A stretch of 64,000 bases of DNA from Oceanobacillus piezotolerans (lineage in GTDB: Bacteria > Bacillota > Bacilli > Bacillales > Amphibacillaceae): positions 270,049 through 334,048 of the forward strand of contig NZ_RCHR01000005.1 in the NCBI RefSeq assembly GCF_003665065.1. The letters run 5' to 3'. Position 1 is the stretch's first letter; each line of letters begins with the position of its first letter. Positions 8,409-17,232 of the stretch are shown here, one piece after another. Under the pieces are notes generated by a model that saw nothing but the letters and a program-made list of their open reading frames with translations, searched no databases and had not been told where the DNA came from. The position numbers and the translations under genes are program-made.

Positions 8409-9140
8409 GTGTTGGAGATCTTTATTTGTGAAGATGATAAGAAACAAAAAGAGCGAATCACTAAGTATATTAAAGATTATATTATGATTGAGGAGTTAGA
8501 CATGAGAGTTGCTCTTTCCACAGATAATCCAGACGAAATCATTGAATACGTCCAATCCAATAATATAAATGGTCTATATTTCTTAGATGTAGATTTAAAA
8601 CATGAAAAGAGTGGTATTGTATTAGGTGCTGAAATCAGAAAGTATGACTCCAGGGGGTCCATTGTTTTTGTAACTACTCATTCAGAATTAACGTATTTAA
8701 CCTTTCTATATAAGGTGGAAGCTTTAGACTACATTATTAAGGATGACTTTACGGATATTCAAAAGCGTGTCATAGACTGTATCAAAACGGCAAATGAACG
8801 ATACATGTCCAATCAAAATGAGACGAAGAAGCGATTTCAAATAAAAAGTGGAGATAAAGTAATTAGTGAAGAGTACAGCAATATCTTATTTTTTGAAACG
8901 TCTCCGAAACTTCATAAAATTGTTATGCATACCGATCAAAGGCAGGTGGAATTTTACGGGAAGTTAAAAGAAATAGAAGAACTGGATGATTGCTTTTACA
9001 GATGCCATAATTCCTTTGTCGTAAACATTGAAAATATCGCTAATATAGACAAGAAAACAAGAGAAATCACCATGGAAAACGGAGAGGTATGCTTTGCATC
9101 AAGTCGTTATATGAAAGAATTAAATAACCTTCTGAAATGA
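8409..9140 (+). CDS. agrA: AgrA-type LytTR response regulator
   Basis: This 243-residue protein has a receiver domain with acidic residues near the N terminus (CEDD), the phosphoacceptor Asp60 (FLDVD), and a C-terminal LytTR DNA-binding domain (about 140-243, with RCHNSFVVN). AgrA proteins activate the agr promoter and sometimes neighbouring target genes. The start is GTG 8409 after a GGGGGG run; TTG 8412 is also possible. The adjacent RiPP operon is the obvious candidate target, but I could not find convincing paired AgrA sites before it, since its promoter is outside the window. Confidence 0.92.
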   Translation: MLEIFICEDDKKQKERITKYIKDYIMIEELDMRVALSTDNPDEIIEYVQSNNINGLYFLDVDLKHEKSGIVLGAEIRKYDSRGSIVFVTTHSELTYLTFLYKVEALDYIIKDDFTDIQKRVIDCIKTANERYMSNQNETKKRFQIKSGDKVISEEYSNILFFETSPKLHKIVMHTDQRQVEFYGKLKEIEELDDCFYRCHNSFVVNIENIANIDKKTREITMENGEVCFASSRYMKELNNLLK

Positions 9141-9178
9141 TTGAAGGTTCATGATACGAGCGGTGTTCTTTTTAAATA

Positions 9179-9255
9179 AAGGGTAGTACTTTATTGATAA
9201 TCTATAGAACGGCACTCCATCTAAATTCTCCTTCCTTAAATTGACCACTACCCTT
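9179..9255. promoter_or_regulatory. Long-range inverted repeat before prfA
   Basis: AAGGGTAGT at 9179-9187 and ACTACCCTT at 9247-9255 are perfect complements 59 bases apart. The right arm lies in the spacer of the prfA promoter. It is not a classic terminator, because no T-run follows. Confidence 0.35.
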
Positions 9256-9269
9256 CAGTATAATATAAT
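9241..9269 (+). promoter_or_regulatory. Sigma-A promoter of prfA
   Basis: TTGACC at 9241-9246, a 17-base spacer and TATAAT at 9264-9269 match the vegetative consensus closely. The prfA start lies 30 bases downstream. Confidence 0.7.
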
Positions 9270-9298
9270 ATACTGGTAATTAGAAAGAGGTGTTCGTG

Positions 9299-10372
9299 AT
9301 GATAGATCGCTTACAAACATTGGAGGATCGCTATAATAAGCTGAATGAGCTTTTAAGTGACCCAGAGATTGTAAATGATACGAAGAAATTGCGTGAGTAT
9401 TCAAAGGAACAGTCAGGCCTTGAGGATGTTGTTCAGGCTTATCGTGAATATAAAGATGTGGATTCAGAGCTTAAGGACGCTAAGGAAATGCTCGAAGATG
9501 ATGATTTAGAAGCAGAAATGTATGACATGGTAAAAGCAGAGATTTCTGAGCTTCAGACTAAAGAAGAAGAATTAAGAGAAAAAATGAAAATCCTTCTGCT
9601 TCCAAAGGATCCGAACGATGATAAAAACGTGTTTATGGAAATTCGCGGTGCTGCTGGTGGAGATGAGGCGGCTTTATTTGCCGGCGACTTATACCGGATG
9701 TATTCTCGCTATGCGGAAGCGCACGGCTGGAAAATCGAAGTAATGGAAGCTAACACTACAGGTGTTGGTGGATATAAAGAAATTATTTTTATGATTAACG
9801 GGAAAGGTGCATATTCGAAGCTGAAATTCGAAAACGGTGCCCATCGTGTTCAACGTGTTCCAGAAACCGAATCTGGTGGTCGTATTCATACTTCTACAGC
9901 TACGGTTGCTGTTCTTCCAGAAGCAGAAGAGATTGAAGTAGACATTAATGAGAAAGATATTCGTGTAGATACTTTTGCTTCCAGTGGTCCTGGTGGGCAA
10001 AGTGTTAACACAACGATGTCTGCTGTCCGTTTAACGCACGTACCGACTGGAATTGTGGTTTCGATACAGGATGAGAAGTCACAAATTAAAAACAAAGAAA
10101 AAGCGATGAAGGTGCTTCGTGCGCGGATTTATGATAAATTCCAGCAAGAAGAACAGGCGAAGCTAGATGAAACTCGTAAATCTGCGGTTGGTACTGGTGA
10201 CCGTTCTGAGCGTATCCGTACGTATAACTTCCCGCAAAACCGTGTAACAGACCATAGAATTGGACTTACAATTCAAAAGCTTGACCAAATTTTGCAAGGA
10301 AAGTTAGACGAATTTGTAGACGCACTTCAACTGGAAGAGCAAACGAATAAACTAGAGCAAATTGGTGAATAA
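9299..10372 (+). CDS. prfA: Peptide chain release factor 1
   Basis: PrfA reads UAA and UAG stop codons and releases the finished protein from the ribosome. The GGQ motif that reaches the peptidyl-transferase centre is at about residues 232-234 ([10 protein letters not shown]). Length, 357 residues, is normal. The ATG at 9299 (MIDRLQTLE) matches the usual start and follows AGAAAGAGGTG; a GTG nine bases earlier is not needed. The next gene, prmC, encodes the methyltransferase that modifies the glutamine of this GGQ motif, and the two are nearly contiguous. Confidence 0.98.
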   Translation: MIDRLQTLEDRYNKLNELLSDPEIVNDTKKLREYSKEQSGLEDVVQAYREYKDVDSELKDAKEMLEDDDLEAEMYDMVKAEISELQTKEEELREKMKILLLPKDPNDDKNVFMEIRGAAGGDEAALFAGDLYRMYSRYAEAHGWKIEVMEANTTGVGGYKEIIFMINGKGAYSKLKFENGAHRVQRVPETESGGRIHTSTATVAVLPEAEEIEVDINEKDIRVDTFASSGPGGQSVNTTMSAVRLTHVPTGIVVSIQDEKSQIKNKEKAMKVLRARIYDKFQQEEQAKLDETRKSAVGTGDRSERIRTYNFPQNRVTDHRIGLTIQKLDQILQGKLDEFVDALQLEEQTNKLEQIGE

Positions 10373-10373
10373 G

Positions 10374-11270
10374 ATGAGTGAAAAACTATATGAAGTCCTT
10401 AAACGGGCTTCTCTTTTTTTAGAAAAACATAATAGAGAAGCTAGGGTCGCGGAAATTCTCTTGCAGCATTATCTGCAACTGAGCCGTTCTCAATTTTTTA
10501 TGAATTTGCGGGAGCTGGTACCTGAACATAAGCTGGTGCAATTTGAAAAAGACCTTCTGCTACACGCGGAAACTGGTATACCAGTTCAGCACTTAACAGG
10601 GTATGAGATGTTTTATGGGAGGGAATTTCATGTGAACAAAGACGTGCTAGTTCCTCGACCAGAAACAGAGGAGCTCGTTCAGCATGCGATCTCCTTAATG
10701 GAAAATAAATCAAACATAAACATCGTGGATGTTGGAACGGGAAGTGGTGTAATCGCGATTACACTTGCCCTTGAGCTTCCAGCAGGAGCAAATGTATACG
10801 CAATTGATATTTCTAATGATGCTTTAGCAATAGCAAAAAGGAATGCTGAAAAGCATCAAGCGGACGTTCATTTTTTACAAGGCGATTTTCTGGAACCGCT
10901 CATAAAAGAAAAGAAAAAGGTTGACTTGCTGATTTCTAATCCCCCGTATATAGCATTGGAGGAAGCGTCCGAAATGGCAGATACCGTGAAAAACTTTGAT
11001 CCTAGACTTGCGCTTTTTGCGGAAGAGGAAGGTCTCGCTGCCTATAAAAGGATCGTAAAGCAAGCTCGAGAGATTCTAAATCCAGATGGAAGAGTAGCAT
11101 TTGAAATTGGTGCCAAACAAAGAGAGCCTGTAACGAATATTATCCTCTCTGCTTTTCCAGAGGCAGATGTAGAATGTCTGCAGGATATCAATGGGAAAGA
11201 CCGTATTATTTCGGCAAAGATGAGGCTGGGACAAATGTGTTTGCAAAAAAGGGAAAAACGAACTAAATAG
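10374..11270 (+). CDS. prmC: Release factor glutamine N5-methyltransferase
   Basis: The 298-residue protein has the class I SAM-binding fold (DVGTGSGVIAI) and the NPPY substrate-binding motif at about residues 189-192. It methylates the GGQ glutamine of release factors 1 and 2. The ATG at 10374 starts one base after the prfA stop; GTG and TTG codons just upstream are in frame but would overlap prfA. The ribosome site is weak (GGTG), which fits translational coupling. A GC-rich repeat element begins almost at once after its stop. Confidence 0.96.
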   Translation: MSEKLYEVLKRASLFLEKHNREARVAEILLQHYLQLSRSQFFMNLRELVPEHKLVQFEKDLLLHAETGIPVQHLTGYEMFYGREFHVNKDVLVPRPETEELVQHAISLMENKSNINIVDVGTGSGVIAITLALELPAGANVYAIDISNDALAIAKRNAEKHQADVHFLQGDFLEPLIKEKKKVDLLISNPPYIALEEASEMADTVKNFDPRLALFAEEEGLAAYKRIVKQAREILNPDGRVAFEIGAKQREPVTNIILSAFPEADVECLQDINGKDRIISAKMRLGQMCLQKREKRTK

Positions 11271-11275
11271 TGGTG

Positions 11276-11454
11276 GCACCCGCTGCGGAAAAATACTTCG
11301 CTTTCCACGGGCGGCTGTTGAGCCTCCTCGAGACTGTCATCTCTGCGGGGTCTCACCTAGGCCTATCCTCCCGTAGGAGTCTACGTATATTTCCTCCGCT
11401 TAATTAGTACATTGTTCGTCTTTTGGTTAAGCAGTTTAGTTATGTCCCAACCTT
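11276..11454 (+). repeat. GC-rich mobile-looking repeat, short form
   Basis: The stretch from CTGCGGAAAAATACTTCGC through GGTCTCACCTAGGCC to TTTCCTCCGCTTA recurs, in reverse, at 19637-19757. Its tail ATTCGTC-like segment and TTATGTCCCAACCT end also occur at 54480-54525. It contains no open frame of note. Confidence 0.75.
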
Positions 11455-11499
11455 ATTATTCCTTTTTATCTCAATTGAAGTTTATTAAACGATGAATGT

Positions 11500-11640
11500 A
11501 AACTTGCTTGAAGCGCACCAAATACTCCAGGCATACGAAAAGTCACCCCGAACATAGTCCAAGTCACTCCAAACAACCTGGAAGTCGATCCGCCCCCAAT
11601 CAAAGTCGCTCCAAACAACCCCTCAAGTCACACCTCTATG
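11500..11640 (+). repeat. Degenerate 21-22 bp monomer array
   Basis: About five monomers of the form AAGTCRCTCCRAACAACCY follow each other at 21-22 base spacing. A decayed relative, mostly in the opposite orientation, lies at 43040-43310. Nothing else is seen between prmC and spoIIR. Confidence 0.65.
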
Positions 11641-11762
11641 TGATTTTCATTTCTTTATCTTTGTACATATTTATTACCAAGTAAAAAAATAGTAGATTAC
11701 TAGTTTAAAAATTTCATCCCCTGTCCATAATGAAGAATAAGTTCAAGGGGAGGGAAAACGTA

Positions 11763-12377
11763 ATGAAAAAGTTTGTATTTTTTGTACTTATATTATTTAT
11801 TTTATTCCTAAGCATACCTAACAAAGGAATTAGCGGTGAAGAGAAAGGATTAGAATATCAGTATCAGGAGATTCCGGATGAGGCGATTAGGCTGCGTATT
11901 TTAGCTAATAGTGATACAGATAGAGATCAAGAAATAAAGAGGCTGGTCCGTGATGAAGTTAATAAGGAAGTGGCAACATGGGTGGAAGATATGACGAATC
12001 TGGAAGAGGCAAGGAAGGTAATTGAAACACGCATACCGGAAATAAAGGAAATAGTTGCAGATGTCCTTGAGGCAGAGGGAACAGAAGTCGAGTATACGGT
12101 TGAATACGGAGAAAATGTTACTTTTCCAACAAAATTATATGGAACCCATATTTATCCTGCTGGAGAATATGAAGCAATTCTAATTACGTTAGGCGAAGGT
12201 CAAGGAGATAACTGGTGGTGCGTATTATTTCCTCCATTATGCTTTTTAGACTTCTCATTTGGAACAAGTGTGGCGGCAGCTGATGCGGAAGAAAATCCCG
12301 AAGAAATAGCAGAGGCAGAGCAGGAAGAAGAAACGGAAGTCAAGTTTTTCTTATTTGAATGGTTTGGGTGGTCATAG
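11763..12377 (+). CDS. spoIIR: Stage II sporulation protein R
   Basis: SpoIIR is the forespore-secreted signal that triggers SpoIIGA to process pro-sigma-E in the mother cell. The 204-residue protein begins with a signal-like hydrophobic segment (residues 4-18) and carries the conserved block LRILANSDTDRDQEIKRLVR near residue 40. The C-terminal region includes an unusual acidic stretch (about 175-190). The ATG at 11763 follows GGGGAGGG; the in-frame ATG 33 bases upstream has no such site. A forespore sigma-F promoter would be expected, but I could not place one with confidence in the repeat-rich upstream DNA. Confidence 0.95.
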   Translation: MKKFVFFVLILFILFLSIPNKGISGEEKGLEYQYQEIPDEAIRLRILANSDTDRDQEIKRLVRDEVNKEVATWVEDMTNLEEARKVIETRIPEIKEIVADVLEAEGTEVEYTVEYGENVTFPTKLYGTHIYPAGEYEAILITLGEGQGDNWWCVLFPPLCFLDFSFGTSVAAADAEENPEEIAEAEQEEETEVKFFLFEWFGWS

Positions 12378-12453
12378 ACTCTCTCTTTTATGCATAGGAT
12401 AGTAGAAATCGTTCATAATGTTTTCTATCAAAATAACTAGAAGAGGTGATAAA

Positions 12454-12858
12454 ATGAGAATCTTACCAGCCTGTGAAGCTCCTTTTGATAAACTGGAAGC
12501 GTTTTTACGGAACAATGAAGGATTGGATCGGACGTCACTTACAGCAAAAGGCTATGTAGTGGAAATAAAAGATAAGATAGAAGGCTGCTTTGTACTGGAA
12601 GAAGTAGAAGAGAATAAAGTTTATTGGTTGAAGCAATTATATATAACTAGAACAGAAGCAAACAAGCTGCCGGTTCTTGTTGAGACGATTCTTGCCTTAG
12701 CAAAAACAAAGCAGGCTAAGCGGGTTTATGTACACAGTCACCAGCCTATTGTGGATTTATTACTGCAAGCGCTGCAATTTCATCCACAAAAGGAAGTATC
12801 ATTTGTGGATAAACATCCGGAATCTAAGGGGAATTGGTGGTCCTACCAAGTATCCTAG
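12454..12858 (+). CDS. GNAT-fold N-acetyltransferase (YwlB-like)
   Basis: This 134-residue protein lies where B. subtilis has ywlB. The strand pattern KIEGCFVLEEVEENKVYWLKQLYI and the helix that follows fit a compact GNAT acetyltransferase fold. The substrate is unknown. The ATG at 12454 follows AGAGGTGAT; an ATG at 12418 is in frame but lacks a ribosome site. It is followed by a 305-base gap holding a cluster of DnaA boxes and then tsaC. Confidence 0.7.
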   Translation: MRILPACEAPFDKLEAFLRNNEGLDRTSLTAKGYVVEIKDKIEGCFVLEEVEENKVYWLKQLYITRTEANKLPVLVETILALAKTKQAKRVYVHSHQPIVDLLLQALQFHPQKEVSFVDKHPESKGNWWSYQVS

Positions 12859-12873
12859 CTATAATAGGCGGAA

Positions 12874-13071
12874 ATATCCACATTTAAATCAAAAAAAAGC
12901 GAAAGATGGAATTGTTCAGAAAAAGATATTCACATTATCCACAACGGCATGTGTATAAGTTGTTGAATATCTGTGAGCAATCTTACCCATAACAATCAAA
13001 AATCTATCAATAGTCTTATTTTAGGATGGATAAACCTGTGGACAACTGTTCATGGGTTTTATTGTGGATAA
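12874..13071. promoter_or_regulatory. DnaA-box cluster upstream of tsaC
   Basis: There are two perfect boxes: TTATCCACA at 12935-12943, and its complement TGTGGATAA at 13063-13071. Three boxes have one mismatch: 12874-12882 (ATATCCACA), 12950-12958 (TGTGTATAA) and 13037-13045 (TGTGGACAA). A weaker one is at 12926-12934. This fills most of the 305-base gap between the YwlB-like gene and tsaC. From memory, B. subtilis also has a DnaA-box cluster at ywlC (tsaC). Confidence 0.8.
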
Positions 13072-13163
13072 TTTTTTTTATATTATATTGGTTTAACTCC
13101 TTATATTTTTGCGTTCCATAATTGAATCCTCTACAATAATAATGAGAAAAGAGGTAGCAGGAA

Positions 13164-14177
13164 ATGATAGAGACAAAACGATGGAATGTATGGAATGAAC
13201 AGGATAAATCGATAGATGAAGCAGCTGAACTTTTAAAAAATGGCAGGACGGTTGCCTTTCCAACGGAGACGGTCTACGGATTAGGTGCAGATGCAACGAA
13301 TGAAAAGGCGGTTGCGCAAATTTTTCAAGCGAAGGGAAGGCCGCAGGATAATCCGTTAATTGCTCACGTTGCGACTAAAGAGCAATTAGGGAGACTTGTA
13401 ACAACCATTCCTCCTTATGTGGATAAACTGATAGATGCATTTTCCCCTGGCCCTATCACGTATGTACTGCAGTCAAATGGGGTTTGTGCGGAAAATGTAA
13501 CAGCAGGATTATCGTCCATAGGGGTGCGCATGCCCGACCATCCTATTGCTCAGGCCTTATTAAAAGCATGCGATCTTCCAATTGCCGCACCAAGTGCCAA
13601 TATTTCAGGAAAGCCAAGTCCTACAACTGCGAATCATGTTTGGGAAGATTTGCAAGGAAAGATAGCAGGATTATTAGATGGAGGGCCGACTGGAGTGGGA
13701 GTTGAATCCACTGTCATAGATTGTACACAAGAAATTCCGATTATACTTCGACCTGGTGGAGTAACAAAAGAACAATTGGAAGCGGTAGTCGGTACAGTGG
13801 TGGTAGATCCTGCATTAGCAAATGATGAAGGAAAACCAAAAGCGCCAGGAATGAAATACAGACATTATTCTCCAGAGGTTCCTTTATTGTTAGTTGAGGG
13901 AAGCGCCGAAAAAATACAGGCTGTCATTCATCATGAACAAGACTTAAACAAAAAAGTTGCAGTTTTAGCAAGTAATCAAACTGCTGCTCGTCTTAATGCA
14001 GATAAAGTTCAAGCACTTGGAAATAGCATAACAGAAATAGCAGCCCATCTTTATGATGGCTTACGAATGTTTAAACAAGCTGATGTAGATGTGATCGTCT
14101 GTGAGGCGTTTTCTGAACAAGGAATGGGTCTGGCAGTAATGAACCGATTGCGAAAAGCAGCAAGTGAAACAGTATAA
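13164..14177 (+). CDS. tsaC: L-threonylcarbamoyladenylate synthase (Sua5 type)
   Basis: TsaC/Sua5 makes threonylcarbamoyl-AMP from threonine, bicarbonate and ATP, for the t6A modification of ANN-decoding tRNAs. The 337-residue protein has the N-terminal YrdC domain (FPTETVYGLGADA, KGRPQDNPL, SANISGKPSPT) and a C-terminal Sua5 domain (about 230-337), as in B. subtilis YwlC. The linker PGMKYRHYSP is typical of the long form. The start ATG follows AGAGGTAG. The DnaA-box cluster immediately upstream may link its transcription to replication, but this is inference. Confidence 0.96.
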   Translation: MIETKRWNVWNEQDKSIDEAAELLKNGRTVAFPTETVYGLGADATNEKAVAQIFQAKGRPQDNPLIAHVATKEQLGRLVTTIPPYVDKLIDAFSPGPITYVLQSNGVCAENVTAGLSSIGVRMPDHPIAQALLKACDLPIAAPSANISGKPSPTTANHVWEDLQGKIAGLLDGGPTGVGVESTVIDCTQEIPIILRPGGVTKEQLEAVVGTVVVDPALANDEGKPKAPGMKYRHYSPEVPLLLVEGSAEKIQAVIHHEQDLNKKVAVLASNQTAARLNADKVQALGNSITEIAAHLYDGLRMFKQADVDVIVCEAFSEQGMGLAVMNRLRKAASETV

Positions 14178-14277
14178 AGCGGAGTGTCTTTTCCACTGAT
14201 AAATTGATAATGAATGATTCATATTCCCCTTGTGACAAGCATATAGTTTATAAGCATGTCCAAGGGGGAAATAAGAG

Positions 14278-14832
14278 ATGGCTGAATATTATATTGGAGA
14301 AATTTTTACCTTATTATTAATGTCATTAGCTTTATCGATGGATGCTTTTTCGGTTAGCCTTGGCATGGGAATGCAGCAACTAAGATTAAAGAGGATTGCA
14401 CTTATAGGAATCGTTATAGGTATCTTTCATGTAATGATGCCTTTTATCGGAATCCTCTTAGGAAAGTTCGTTTCAGATAGTATTGGCGACTTTGCTATTA
14501 TAGCAGGTGGCTTACTATTAATTGGAATAGGGATTCAAATGATGATCAATGCCTTTATTCAGGATGATAGTAAAATGATACGTCCGATTGGATTTGGATT
14601 ATTAGTCATTGCGCTCACTGTAAGCTTAGATAGTTTCTCGATAGGTTTAGGATTAGGAATGTCGGGAGTAAAAACGGCTTTAGCTATTATTTTATTTGGT
14701 ATTAGCAGTACCATGTTAACGTGGCTAGGCTTATATTTAGGTCGAAAGGTTCATGGATTTATAGGCAAATACAGCGAAATATTAGGTGGCAGCATCTTAT
14801 GTGGATTAGGTATCCAAATACTAATTGGATGA
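14278..14832 (+). CDS. mntP: Manganese efflux pump MntP
   Basis: The 184-residue membrane protein has six hydrophobic segments arranged as two repeats, each with an acidic residue in the membrane: LALSMDAFSVSLGMG near residue 20 and LTVSLDSFSIGLGLGM near 120. This matches MntP, which exports Mn(II). It occupies the position of ywlD in B. subtilis. Only 100 bases precede it, too little for a full manganese riboswitch, and I see none. A strong terminator follows. Confidence 0.93.
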   Translation: MAEYYIGEIFTLLLMSLALSMDAFSVSLGMGMQQLRLKRIALIGIVIGIFHVMMPFIGILLGKFVSDSIGDFAIIAGGLLLIGIGIQMMINAFIQDDSKMIRPIGFGLLVIALTVSLDSFSIGLGLGMSGVKTALAIILFGISSTMLTWLGLYLGRKVHGFIGKYSEILGGSILCGLGIQILIG

Positions 14833-14849
14833 TGTCGTTGCCGTTGAGA

Positions 14850-14883
14850 AAAACCGCTACATTGTATGGTATGTAGCGGTTTT
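14850..14883 (+). terminator. Terminator after mntP
   Basis: A 13-bp perfect stem, AAAACCGCTACAT with ATGTAGCGGTTTT, has an eight-base loop and ends in T residues. Confidence 0.9.
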
Positions 14884-14890
14884 CCATATT

Positions 14891-15060
14891 TCAAAATTAC
14901 CGATATAAATAACATCGGCATTTTGAAGTATGGTATATTTAACTTAGATTCATAGACATGGAGACAAAAAGTTTCCGCCGGGTCGAGTAAATTAAAAAAA
15001 GACTGCTTCGCCTTTTGTGCTAAGTAATCGAAGGCACAGTCCCAGTTAGCCTGGGGCTAT
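14891..15060. repeat. Group of inverted repeats between mntP and ywlE
   Basis: TCAAAAT-CCGAT (14891-14904) pairs with ATCGG-ATTTTGA (14914-14926). Further on, GACTG-CTTCG pairs with CGAAG-CAGTC, and CCCAG with CTGGG (about 15000-15060). No gene is seen. These may be remnants of a repeat or structured leader RNA for ywlE. Confidence 0.4.
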
Positions 15061-15137
15061 TGTTATTGTTCTTTATCAGTGGGGAAAACTCACACTAATT
15101 ATTTTAATTTTATCGAATGAATAATGGAGGGCTCCAT

Positions 15138-15740
15138 ATGAAAATTTTGTTTGTTTGTACTGGAAACACATGCCGCAGTCCAATGGCGGAAGCATTATTA
15201 AAGCATAAATACCCTAAGGCCGAAGTGAAATCTGCAGGAATTTATGCAGGGATGAACCAGCAGGCAAATGATAAGACCATCCTAGTATTAAAAAATCGGC
15301 AAATTAATTTAAACCATCAGACAAGACCGGTTACAGAAGAACTTCTTAACTGGGCGGATCTTGTCTTGACCATGACTTCAGGGCATAAGCGTTCATTGAT
15401 TCTTGAATACCCAAACCATCAGGAAAAGTATATGACACTTAAAGAATACGTTGTGGACGCCGATAAAAAAGTATGGGATGAATTAAAAAAGGCTTATGCT
15501 GATTTAGAAGAAAAGCGAATTCAGTTTATAGCGAATCATCCGGAGAAGAACGAACCAAGATTAAGGGAGCTTTTAGAAGCGCATTTACGTCAGGATTTGC
15601 TTTATATCCGCAGTTTGGAAGCTAACCTAATTAATTATGATATTAGCGATCCTTTTGGTGGAGACTTGAAGACGTATGAGGCAACTTTATCAGAGCTTGA
15701 GGGATATATCGATCAATTAATTAAGAAATTAAATGAATAG
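15138..15740 (+). CDS. ywlE: Protein-arginine/tyrosine phosphatase, low-molecular-weight type (YwlE-like), with a long insertion
   Basis: The active-site loop CTGNTCRS (Cys7, Arg13) and the general-acid aspartate in DPFGG (Asp171) identify a low-molecular-weight phosphatase. In B. subtilis YwlE removes McsB-made phosphoarginine. That protein is about 150 residues, while this one is 200. The extra length is a charged, probably helical segment (about 108-168) just before the DPFGG loop, so it sits next to the catalytic acid. The ATG at 15138 follows GGAGGGC; the upstream ATG at 15117 has no ribosome site. The gene partly overlaps a possible longer start of the next gene. Confidence 0.88.
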   Translation: MKILFVCTGNTCRSPMAEALLKHKYPKAEVKSAGIYAGMNQQANDKTILVLKNRQINLNHQTRPVTEELLNWADLVLTMTSGHKRSLILEYPNHQEKYMTLKEYVVDADKKVWDELKKAYADLEEKRIQFIANHPEKNEPRLRELLEAHLRQDLLYIRSLEANLINYDISDPFGGDLKTYEATLSELEGYIDQLIKKLNE

Positions 15741-15759
15741 CTCGACTGGAGGAGAAGAG

Positions 15760-17052
15760 ATGAAACGGAAGTACCGCTTTAGCTTGCGGCTGAAATTGAT
15801 GTTATTTACAACAGTTTTAGCCTTAATTACATATGGAACCAGTGCTTTCTTTCTATATGTATTGTTTGACTACATAGGAGCTTATTTCAATATATCGTTT
15901 GAATGGTATTCTATTCTCACATTGCTTGCGGGAATTTTCTGGTCAGGTCTTTTGGCCTTCTTAGTAGCTTTTATTATTACGAAGCCATTAGAAAGGTTGG
16001 AAACTATTGCTCGAGAAGCAGCAGAAGGCAATCTTGCTCAAGCAGTTCAGATTCCTGACTCTGACGATGAAATACGTGCATTATCTCTTTCTTTTGATAC
16101 CATGCTCAAGAGCCTTAATGACATTGTGAAAAATATTGACCTTAACTTTGCCCGTACCAATCAAGCTGTTCATCATATGAAAGAAGTATCAAGCCTGGCA
16201 AACCAGCATGCTGCGGCTATTGGTTCCTCAATTGGAGAAATTTCAAAAGGTGCCCAAAGCTCATCAGAAGCGATTCAAAATACCGCAGAAGCGGTTGAGG
16301 TTGCTACAGAATTAGCGAAACAAGTTCAAGGGAAAGCATCTCTATCAAAAGAAAAGTCTACTACAATGCTTGAGACTTTAAATGATAGCCAAGAGGTTGT
16401 TAACCAGTTAGTAGAAGGCATTCAGCGTCTGGCAAGTGACCAAGAAGTCTCATTAAAAGATGTCGACCATTTAAAACAAAATGCCATCCAGGTTGAGTCA
16501 ATTATAGCTATGGTAGGGGCGATTGCTGAGCAGACAAATCTGCTTGCGTTAAATGCATCCATTGAAGCAGCGCGTGCTGGCGAGCATGGAAGAGGCTTTG
16601 CTGTAGTTGCGGAAGAAATTAGAAAGCTGGCAGATCAAAGTGCACAAGCGGTGCAACGTATATCTTCTCTTATTACTGCCATCCAAGAGGATGTAAATCG
16701 AGTGGTAGTTAAAATAAATGAAAATGTTGTTTATGCAAAGAAGGAAGCAGAAAAAGGCGTCAAAACCAATCAAACCATCGAACAGATGGCAAGTTCTGTT
16801 ACAGACGTTGCAGAAGAAATAGATACCATTACCAACTTAGTAGATAAGCAATTAGAATCCATCCAAGATACGGTACGCCAATCCCAGGAAGTGGCTGCCA
16901 TTGCAGAAGAAACATCGGCTGGTGCAGAGGAAGTCAATGCAGCAGTGCTTGAACAGACTGCTACTATAGAGGAATTAGATAATATGGCAGATGAGATGGA
17001 AGTAGAAGCTAGTAATTTAAAGAATCAAATACACAAATTTCAAGTGAAATGA
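15760..17052 (+). CDS. Methyl-accepting chemotaxis protein with minimal sensor loop
   Basis: This 430-residue protein has two membrane helices (about 10-32 and 45-68) separated by only about 15 residues, so it lacks an extracellular ligand-binding domain. A HAMP domain ([19 protein letters not shown]) and a full signalling domain with the conserved hairpin [36 protein letters not shown] segment follow (about 250-285). It probably senses membrane state or an internal cue and signals to CheA. The ATG at 15760 follows CTGGAGGAG. In B. subtilis the neighbouring position holds rpiB (ywlF), which is absent here. Confidence 0.92.
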   Translation: MKRKYRFSLRLKLMLFTTVLALITYGTSAFFLYVLFDYIGAYFNISFEWYSILTLLAGIFWSGLLAFLVAFIITKPLERLETIAREAAEGNLAQAVQIPDSDDEIRALSLSFDTMLKSLNDIVKNIDLNFARTNQAVHHMKEVSSLANQHAAAIGSSIGEISKGAQSSSEAIQNTAEAVEVATELAKQVQGKASLSKEKSTTMLETLNDSQEVVNQLVEGIQRLASDQEVSLKDVDHLKQNAIQVESIIAMVGAIAEQTNLLALNASIEAARAGEHGRGFAVVAEEIRKLADQSAQAVQRISSLITAIQEDVNRVVVKINENVVYAKKEAEKGVKTNQTIEQMASSVTDVAEEIDTITNLVDKQLESIQDTVRQSQEVAAIAEETSAGAEEVNAAVLEQTATIEELDNMADEMEVEASNLKNQIHKFQVK

Positions 17053-17058
17053 TATATA

Positions 17059-17098
17059 ATATACGCCAAGCCTAATAAAAGGATTTGGCGTATATTTA
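17059..17098 (+). terminator. Terminator after the chemotaxis gene
   Basis: ATATACGCCAA (17059-17069) pairs with TTGGCGTATAT (17085-17095), followed by TTTAG. It has an 11-bp stem and a weak T-tail. Confidence 0.75.
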
Positions 17099-17232
17099 GA
17101 TTATTGCCTTGCATGTAGATTGGTATCAAAATAGAATTAGAGTAAGAATACTGCTCTAAGATTTAAAGAATTATGTAGAGGAGGAACCTCTACTAATTAA
17201 AGATTCACTTTTTAAGAGAGGTGGTCATCAAG

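Noticed and set aside
14178..14277. Manganese (yybP-ykoY) riboswitch before mntP
   Set aside because: The gap is only 100 bases and none of the conserved core segments are visible.
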